DNA from: Oscillospiraceae bacterium
Lineage (GTDB): Bacteria; Bacillota; Clostridia; Oscillospirales; Acutalibacteraceae
Assembly (NCBI GenBank): GCA_021640185.1
Contig: JAJXDX010000030.1
Span: forward strand, 1-11,897
Length of the DNA stretch: 11,897 bases
Reading direction: 5' to 3'
Under the pieces are notes generated by a model, which saw only the letters and a list, made by a program, of their open reading frames with translations, was not told where the DNA came from and searched no databases. Positions 7,248 through 11,897 of the stretch are shown in pieces (the first letter of the stretch is position 1; each line of letters begins with the position of its first letter). Position numbers and translations under genes: made by a program.

Positions 7248-8492
7248 TCATGTACGGCTTTTGCCGCATCGATCGGCAGCGGGAACGGCAAGGCCGAGCA
7301 GAGCCGCCGCGCGGCGGCAGTTATCGGCATCGGTATAGTCGAACAGCTTACGGCGCAGCGCCTGCCGTGCTTCGGCGAACCGGTCGCGCCCGGCAGAGAG
7401 ATCCGAAAGGAACGCGTACAGATCCTCCATCCCACGGATGACCGGCCCGGCCATATAGTCCTGCGGATCGTCGACACAAAGGCCGACGCGATAATCGGCA
7501 AGATCGCTCAGGTCATAGGCGATCGGCCGGTCGAGATACAAAAAATCGTATGCGGCGGAGGAGTAATCGCTGAGCATCGCATCGCAATCCTTCATCAGGC
7601 GGTAATTGTCGACGCCGAGCGTTTTGACCGACGCACCGGTGAGGATGCGGATATTCGGTGTTTCTGTGACCTTTAAGTCCTGCAGATCCTGCATGGGGTG
7701 AATCTTGAGGATCAGCAGCAGCCCAAGCGCATTCAGCTGCCGGTCAAGCTGCATCCAAGTCTTTTGATCCGGGATCAGCGGCACGCCGAGCGGGCCGACG
7801 GCACCGTCCTCGCGGTGAGAGCCGCCGCCCTTGCGGAACGTGGGCATCCACAGCAAGGTCTTTTTGCCTTTGCGGCGCTCTTCGCCGATGATCTTATGCA
7901 GGTCGCCCGGCTCGCCGTCGACGAGCGTATCGAGATACGGAAAGCCGATGTAGCAAAGCCGCGCATCATCCGGAGCCAACCCGAACTGCCCGGCGAATAC
8001 GGCGTTGACGCCGTGCGACTGCATCAGCACCCGGTCGATACCGTCCGGCAGATCCATATGGCCGCGGCAATCCTTCAGACCAAAACCGCCGTGGCCGAAA
8101 TACACGCAGATCTGGTCGGGACGCAGCTTGCCCGGTGCACAGCAATCGACGGTGAAAAAGCGGGCGATCCAACGGTAATAAGCCTTGCGCAGGCTCGGGC
8201 GGCAGAGCGGGACAGCCGTGACGTTCGGCGGCAGTCCCTTCGGCCGTTTATGCTTGAGCAGCCAAACGATGCGGTAGCGTCGGTCGTAGCCGTTTCGCAG
8301 CAAATACCGGTAAAAGGCACCGCCGTTCGAATCGAAGTCGTTATGGCTCTCGATCACGATGATGTCCCGCAGCGGTCGACGGCGCAGGAACAGGCCGAGC
8401 AGACGGGTGAACAAGGCATCGACTTTATAGCGGTACAGCACCGATAAGCAATGACCGGCACCGTTTTCCTTTACATAACGGATAATGTTCAT
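7248..8492 (-). CDS. CDP-glycerol:poly(glycerophosphate) glycerophosphotransferase family protein (TagB/TagF-like)
   Basis: This 414-residue protein belongs to the Glyphos_transf family, which moves glycerol-phosphate (or a related polyol-phosphate) from a CDP donor onto a growing cell-surface polymer such as teichoic acid or a capsule-type glycan. Recognisable motifs are FGHGGFGLKD (132-141), which matches the family's HGT/G-type motif with His134, GFPYLDTL (183-190), LLWMPTFRKG (213-222), LILKIHP (260-266, His265) and SDYSSAAYDFLYLDRPI (308-324), the nucleotide-donor signature. I start it at ATG 8492, preceded by GGGGGAG (8504-8510, spacing 11); a Met 13 codons earlier has no ribosome binding site. 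The C-terminus is on the membrane-facing catalytic domain only; no separate glycosyltransferase domain is fused. No other surface-polymer gene is visible nearby, so donor and acceptor are unknown. Confidence 0.9.
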   Translation of the reverse strand: MNIIRYVKENGAGHCLSVLYRYKVDALFTRLLGLFLRRRPLRDIIVIESHNDFDSNGGAFYRYLLRNGYDRRYRIVWLLKHKRPKGLPPNVTAVPLCRPSLRKAYYRWIARFFTVDCCAPGKLRPDQICVYFGHGGFGLKDCRGHMDLPDGIDRVLMQSHGVNAVFAGQFGLAPDDARLCYIGFPYLDTLVDGEPGDLHKIIGEERRKGKKTLLWMPTFRKGGGSHREDGAVGPLGVPLIPDQKTWMQLDRQLNALGLLLILKIHPMQDLQDLKVTETPNIRILTGASVKTLGVDNYRLMKDCDAMLSDYSSAAYDFLYLDRPIAYDLSDLADYRVGLCVDDPQDYMAGPVIRGMEDLYAFLSDLSAGRDRFAEARQALRRKLFDYTDADNCRRAAALLGLAVPAADRCGKSRT

Positions 8493-8540
8493 GTTTAGCT
8501 CATCTCCCCCTGATTTAGGAAATTTAACCATTGCTTGACC

Positions 8541-8579
8541 AAAAAATAGGCTGCGTCTTTTCCCCCTGACGCAGTCTAT
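8541..8579 (-). terminator. Leftward intrinsic terminator upstream of the glycerophosphotransferase gene
   Basis: On the minus strand ATAG-A-CTGCGTC pairs with GACGCAG-C-CTAT (one A·C mismatch, 10-nt AGGGGGAAAA loop) and is followed at once by TTTTTT (8546 down to 8541). It lies 48 nt before the start codon at 8492, so it either ends a separate RNA or acts as an attenuator. Confidence 0.75.
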
Positions 8580-8856
8580 CGCGGATGCTTGGCATCCTTT
8601 TTGTTCGGATCATCGGCGATCCGCCCAACCAAGTGATGACGATCTTATGCTTGCGCCGGCGCAGCGGATGCGATCTTGCTGCCGCCGTTACCGGCCGGCA
8701 GATCACGCAAAGTCGGAGCCGATCGGCATCGCGGCACGATCCGCGATCGCCAATGCACCGGTCAGCGGTATATGTTAGGTATTTGCCGTGATATATGGGC
8801 CTTCCTTAATATTTCCGCTGTCGCCGCACCGCGTGTTCGGCGCGGCTCGACTAAGC
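8541..8856 (-). ncRNA. Candidate structured RNA or attenuated leader, ~316 nt, class not recognised
   Basis: A consensus minus-strand promoter (8863-8891) predicts a start near 8856, and an intrinsic terminator ends at 8541. Between them is a run of hairpins: GCCGC-G-CCG/CGG-U-GCGGC (8823-8846), whose odd pair is G·U on the minus strand but A·C on the plus strand; a 60-nt domain closed by CAGCGG/CCGCTG (about 8763-8820) with inner AUAU and AGG/CCU pairs; ATCGCGG/CCGCGAT (8728-8747); CTGCCG/CGGCAG (8679-8701); the 12-bp palindrome TGCGCCGGCGCA (8652-8663); CGGATC/GATCCG (8606-8623); GGATGC/GCATCC (8583-8597); and the terminator stem. No ORF with a ribosome binding site fits. It lacks the T-box, tmRNA or RNase P signatures I know. 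It may instead be the 5' leader of the glycerophosphotransferase gene. Confidence 0.5.
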
Positions 8857-8862
8857 ACCTAT

Positions 8863-8891
8863 ATTATAGCACATCCGGCGTTCGTTATCAA
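8863..8891 (-). promoter_or_regulatory. Strong predicted SigA promoter, leftward
   Basis: The minus strand has TTGATA (8886-8891, 5/6 to consensus), a 17-bp spacer and a perfect TATAAT (8863-8868). The predicted start is near 8856. It is the only clear promoter between the amino acid operon terminator and the glycerophosphotransferase gene. Confidence 0.78.
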
Positions 8892-8950
8892 GCACAAAAT
8901 CGATAGAGTTACCCCCCCGAGAATTTTTTGTCTACTTTGCCTATCTGTGC

Positions 8951-8991
8951 AAAAATCACAGGCCGCCGATCCGTTGGATCGGCGGCCTGTG
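8951..8991 (-). terminator. Intrinsic terminator of the amino acid ABC transporter operon
   Basis: A perfect 16-bp stem (8957-8972 with 8976-8991) closed by a 3-nt loop is followed on the minus strand by ATTTTTG. On the plus strand no T-run follows. It lies about 345 nt past the stop codon of the ATPase gene, with the mosaic repeat region in between. Confidence 0.9.
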
Positions 8992-9050
8992 GGGAAAAAT
9001 CGGTTTTTGCGTTGTTTTGGATCGCCCGCTCCGGCTTTCGGTAGGCTGCC

Positions 9051-9088
9051 CTGCCGCCCCCGCTCCCGCTAAGGCGCGTCCGGCGCAC
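9051..9088 (+). repeat. Module A, copy 1 (38-nt direct repeat)
   Basis: This 38-nt unit begins CTGCCGCCCCCGCTCCCGC and ends GCGCGTCCGGCGCAC. It matches copy 2 at 37 of 38 positions, the only difference being T versus C at its 20th base. The copies lie 143 bp apart in the same orientation. Confidence 0.88.
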
Positions 9089-9193
9089 AATAAAGTTTCC
9101 TGCGCACCCGATCGGCTTTGCCGCGGATCTTATCCGCCGGGCACTGCCCGCCACGTCCGGCCATGGCTTTTGCCGGGCCTATGGCGAGATGCA

Positions 9194-9231
9194 CTGCCGC
9201 CCCCGCTCCCGCCAAGGCGCGTCCGGCGCAC
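9194..9231 (+). repeat. Module A, copy 2 (38-nt direct repeat)
   Basis: This is the second copy of the 38-nt unit at 9051-9088. It is followed closely by a B module (9238-9258), as copy 1 is followed by a B module at 9099-9116, so the A-B order is repeated as a block. Confidence 0.88.
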
Positions 9232-9335
9232 TAACGCCCTGCGCCGCCCCCGATCGACGTGTCAGCGGGCACTGCCCGCGGCGCGTCCAACGGGCTGACG
9301 CATTGCGCCGCCCCCGATCGACTTCGATACGGATC

Positions 9336-10136
<801 letters not shown>

Positions 10137-10149
10137 GTCGTCCCCCTCC

Positions 10150-10839
10150 TTAGGTGCGGAAATACGCGAGCTTGCGCTCAATATATCCGAACAGCAGCGT
10201 CAGCAGCCCGCTGAACAGCAGATAATACAGGCCCGTAAAGAACAGCGGCCAGATCTCGCCCGCGATGCCCTGAAAACCCTTTTGGAACGCCTGCCCCGCC
10301 CAGATCAGCTCCTGCAGCGCGATGATGCGCGACAGCGAGGTGTCCTTGACGAGGGTGATGATCTCGTTGCTCATGGGCGGGACGATGCGCTTGACCATCT
10401 GCAGCAGCGTGACCTTGAAAAAGATCTGGCTGCGGGTCAGGCCCAGCACCTGCCCGGCCTCCTGCTGCCCGCGCGGCACGCCTTGGATGCCGCCACGGTA
10501 GATCTCTGAAAAATAGCAGGCGTAATTGAAGATGAACGCCACTGCCGCGGCGAGGAACCGTCCGCTCTCGCCGCCGCCCCAGATCGGCGTGCCGAACACG
10601 ATGCCGGGGAAATAGAAGATGATCAGCAGCTGCAGCATCAGCGGCGTGCCGCGCACGATCCACACGATGAACCGCACGAAATAGCGCAGGGGCTTAAAGC
10701 GGCTCATCGAGCCGAACGAGATGATCAGCCCCAGCGGCAGCGAGCCGAGCAGCGTGATGAAAAACAGCTTGAGCGTCTGCAAAAAGCCGGTATTGAGCGC
10801 AGAGAACACCGTAGGGAATTGCGAAATGAATTTATCCAT
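10150..10839 (-). CDS. Polar amino acid ABC transporter permease (HisM/GlnP type)
   Basis: This 229-residue inner-membrane permease has the HisMQ-type layout. Membrane segments are visible at about 20-43, 54-82 and 93-111, and near 165-182 and 198-219. The EAA loop that docks the ATPase lies at about 120-140 (with QEAGQVLGLTRSQ), and VRGTPLMLQ (62-70) is the typical family motif. NEIITLVKDTSL (158-169) is also diagnostic. It probably acts as a homodimer because no second permease gene is present. A moderate AAAGGA ribosome binding site lies 11 nt before the ATG. It is preceded by a 98-nt gap with a stable hairpin after the binding-protein gene, and is closely followed by the ATPase gene. Confidence 0.95.
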   Translation of the reverse strand: MDKFISQFPTVFSALNTGFLQTLKLFFITLLGSLPLGLIISFGSMSRFKPLRYFVRFIVWIVRGTPLMLQLLIIFYFPGIVFGTPIWGGGESGRFLAAAVAFIFNYACYFSEIYRGGIQGVPRGQQEAGQVLGLTRSQIFFKVTLLQMVKRIVPPMSNEIITLVKDTSLSRIIALQELIWAGQAFQKGFQGIAGEIWPLFFTGLYYLLFSGLLTLLFGYIERKLAYFRT

Positions 10840-10889
10840 GACAAGTCAGTTCCTTTTGATCGGCGACGGCGGACGGATGACGCGCGAGC

Positions 10890-10919
10890 GCCCGCCCACG
10901 GCTTTTGCCGCGGGCGGGC
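10890..10919 (-). other. Intercistronic mRNA hairpin between binding-protein and permease genes
   Basis: GCCCGCCC pairs with GGGCGGGC, then one pair that is G·U only on the minus strand (A·C on the plus strand), then CGGC/GCCG around an AAAA loop. This gives a 13-bp stem in the transcript. No U-tract follows, so it should not terminate. It lies 18 nt after the binding-protein stop codon and probably protects that upstream mRNA segment from 3' decay, letting the lipoprotein be made in excess. Confidence 0.7.
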
Positions 10920-10937
10920 AGACGGCCGGTCGGCCGA

Positions 10938-11729
10938 TCAGTCGATCAGCGCGGCCTGCACGCCGTATTTTTCGGCGGTCGCTTTCATGCTGCCGTCCGC
11001 CTTGGCGGCGGCGAAGAAATCGTTGAGCGCCGCCGCAAGATCGGAGCCTTTGCGGAAGCCGACACCGTACTCCTCGCTGTTGAGGCCGACGGTGTAGGTC
11101 AGGTCGGGATACGCCGTCGTGCCGCCGACCATCGCGGCCGCCATCAGCGAGTCGATGATCGCCGCATCGGACGTGCCCGCCTTGACCTCCATCAGTGCCT
11201 TGGCCTGATCGTCGACCTCGGTGAAGGTGAACCCGTTCGCCTCGGCCATGTCCTTGCCGGCCGATCCGGCCTCCACGGCGAAGCGCAGCGTCTTGCACGC
11301 CTCGACGGTCTTGTACTGCTCCGCCTTATCCGCCGGAACGATCACGACCTGCTGGTTGTTGCAGTACGGCTGCGAGCATTCCATCGCTGCCTTGACGCCA
11401 TCGGTCAGCGTCATCCCGTTCCACACGCAGTCGATCGATCTGTTCTGCAGCTCCATCTCCTTGCTGTCCCAGTCGATGACGACGAACTCCGCCTCGACCC
11501 CCAGGCTTTTGGCGAACGCCTTGGCCATGTCGGCATCAAAGCCGAGCCACGCGCCGTTCGCGTCCTGATAGTCCATCGGCTCGAATATCGTCACGCCGAC
11601 GATCAGCTTGCCCTTGTCCTGAACATAAGCCTTGTCGCTGTCGGTCTTGCTGCCGCAGCCGATCAGCCCGGTCGCGAGCATGAGCGCCGCCGCCATGACG
11701 GCCAGTCCCTTTTTGATGATGTTTTTCAT
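10938..11729 (-). CDS. Polar amino acid ABC transporter substrate-binding lipoprotein (SBP_bac_3 family)
   Basis: This 263-residue protein captures an amino acid outside the cell and hands it to the permease. It has a signal peptide (KK, then a hydrophobic stretch to residue 21) and the lipobox LIGC with Cys25 as lipid anchor. The family 3 core follows: LIVGV (42-46), GFDADMAKAFAK (63-74), WNGMTLTD (103-110), VEAGSAGKD (152-160) and DAAIIDS (188-194), whose Asp193 normally contacts the ligand amino group. The usual Arg of the ITDER-type motif, which grips the ligand carboxylate, is replaced here by Val112 (DGVKAAM), so ligand binding may differ from HisJ/GlnH and specificity cannot be named. 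It starts at ATG 11729 after AAGGGAG. It is the first gene of the operon, followed by a stabilising hairpin. Confidence 0.94.
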   Translation of the reverse strand: MKNIIKKGLAVMAAALMLATGLIGCGSKTDSDKAYVQDKGKLIVGVTIFEPMDYQDANGAWLGFDADMAKAFAKSLGVEAEFVVIDWDSKEMELQNRSIDCVWNGMTLTDGVKAAMECSQPYCNNQQVVIVPADKAEQYKTVEACKTLRFAVEAGSAGKDMAEANGFTFTEVDDQAKALMEVKAGTSDAAIIDSLMAAAMVGGTTAYPDLTYTVGLNSEEYGVGFRKGSDLAAALNDFFAAAKADGSMKATAEKYGVQAALID

Positions 11730-11776
11730 GATGATCTCCCTTTCGTTTCTCTGTCGTGTTTGCTGTCTATGCTCGT

Positions 11777-11805
11777 ATTATACACTACCGTGTTAGCAAA
11801 GTAAA
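11777..11805 (-). promoter_or_regulatory. Predicted promoter of the amino acid transporter operon
   Basis: The minus strand has a perfect TATAAT (11777-11782) and TTTACT (11800-11805, 4/6 to consensus) with a 17-bp spacer. The start would be near 11770, giving a leader of about 41 nt with AAGGGAG before the binding-protein gene. Confidence 0.7.
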
Positions 11806-11812
11806 GTGCTAA
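11793..11812. promoter_or_regulatory. Inverted repeat over the -35 of the amino acid operon, candidate operator
   Basis: TTAGCA (11793-11798) and TGCTAA (11807-11812) form a perfect inverted repeat with an 8-bp spacer that contains the -35 hexamer. A dimeric repressor bound here would block RNA polymerase. The half-sites resemble the HrcA CIRCE element, but arm length and spacing do not match. No regulator gene is adjacent in the window. Confidence 0.5.
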
Positions 11813-11897
11813 TTTGCGAAAAATCAAAGTTTTTTTCGGACGATACCGAAAATCGGCGATATCCGTAGATAACGGAAGTACCTGTATGCTATTTTCC

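Noticed and set aside
8583..8602. Plus-strand mini-terminator GGATGC-TTG-GCATCC-TTTTT
   Set aside because: No plus-strand gene precedes it; the hairpin is better explained as part of the minus-strand structured RNA, although rightward termination cannot be excluded.
8524..8706. Minus-strand 60-codon frame inside the structured region
   Set aside because: No ribosome binding site, runs through the terminator hairpin, and the translation is not protein-like.
8541..8856. Known RNA classes for the structured region: T-box, tmRNA, RNase P RNA, SRP RNA, c-di-GMP or TPP riboswitch
   Set aside because: I looked for the AGGGTGGNACCGCG T-box core, the tmRNA ends, RNase P conserved loops, the SRP GGAAG-loop context and the riboswitch cores and found none; only by eye, so an Infernal search would be decisive.
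11793..11812. CIRCE (HrcA) operator at the amino acid operon promoter
   Set aside because: CIRCE has 9-bp arms and a 9-bp spacer; here the arms are 6 bp with an 8-bp spacer and the gene is not a chaperone.

Overview
The window looks like chromosomal DNA of a GC-rich member of the Firmicutes, probably a gut-type Clostridia/Oscillospiraceae. The reasons are RNase Y, a complete Bce-type peptide-resistance module, AGGAGG-class ribosome binding sites, SigA-like TTGACA/TATAAT promoters and hairpin-plus-U-tract terminators. This placement is inferred from gene content; no marker gene fixes the species.

Layout. Positions 2-460 hold the 3' end of an AraC-family regulator (+). It faces a leftward block across a shared bidirectional terminator (464-505). 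The leftward block (506-5150, -) is a full Bce-type module, transcribed as response regulator, then histidine kinase, then ABC ATPase, then a large FtsX-like permease. Regulator and kinase overlap by 4 nt, as do ATPase and permease. A separate promoter with BceR-like operator sequence lies between kinase and ATPase. The logic is the familiar one: transporter plus kinase sense and remove a cell-wall-active peptide antibiotic, and the regulator raises ATPase-permease expression.

A 435-nt divergent region (5151-5585) carries the regulator promoter, two outward-acting terminator-like hairpins, a near-consensus promoter, and a 254-nt hairpin-rich leader in front of rny (RNase Y, 5586-7157, +), which ends in a strong terminator. 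A CDP-glycerol glycerophosphotransferase-family gene (7248-8492, -) converges on it.

Upstream of that gene, 8493-9335 has no convincing protein gene. It contains (a) a consensus minus-strand promoter (8863-8891), then about 316 nt of strongly structured sequence ending in an intrinsic terminator (8541-8579), so a candidate unclassified ncRNA or attenuated leader; (b) a 16-bp perfect terminator hairpin (8951-8991) for the next operon; and (c) a GC-rich mosaic of short repeated modules (9051-9343) reaching the stop codon of that operon's last gene.

The last block (9336-11729, -) is a polar amino acid ABC uptake operon: lipoprotein binding protein, permease, ATPase. Its promoter is overlaid by a perfect inverted repeat, and a 13-bp hairpin separates the binding-protein and permease genes. 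The most unusual parts are the structured RNA candidate, the mosaic repeat and the RNase Y leader. The protein genes belong to familiar families.
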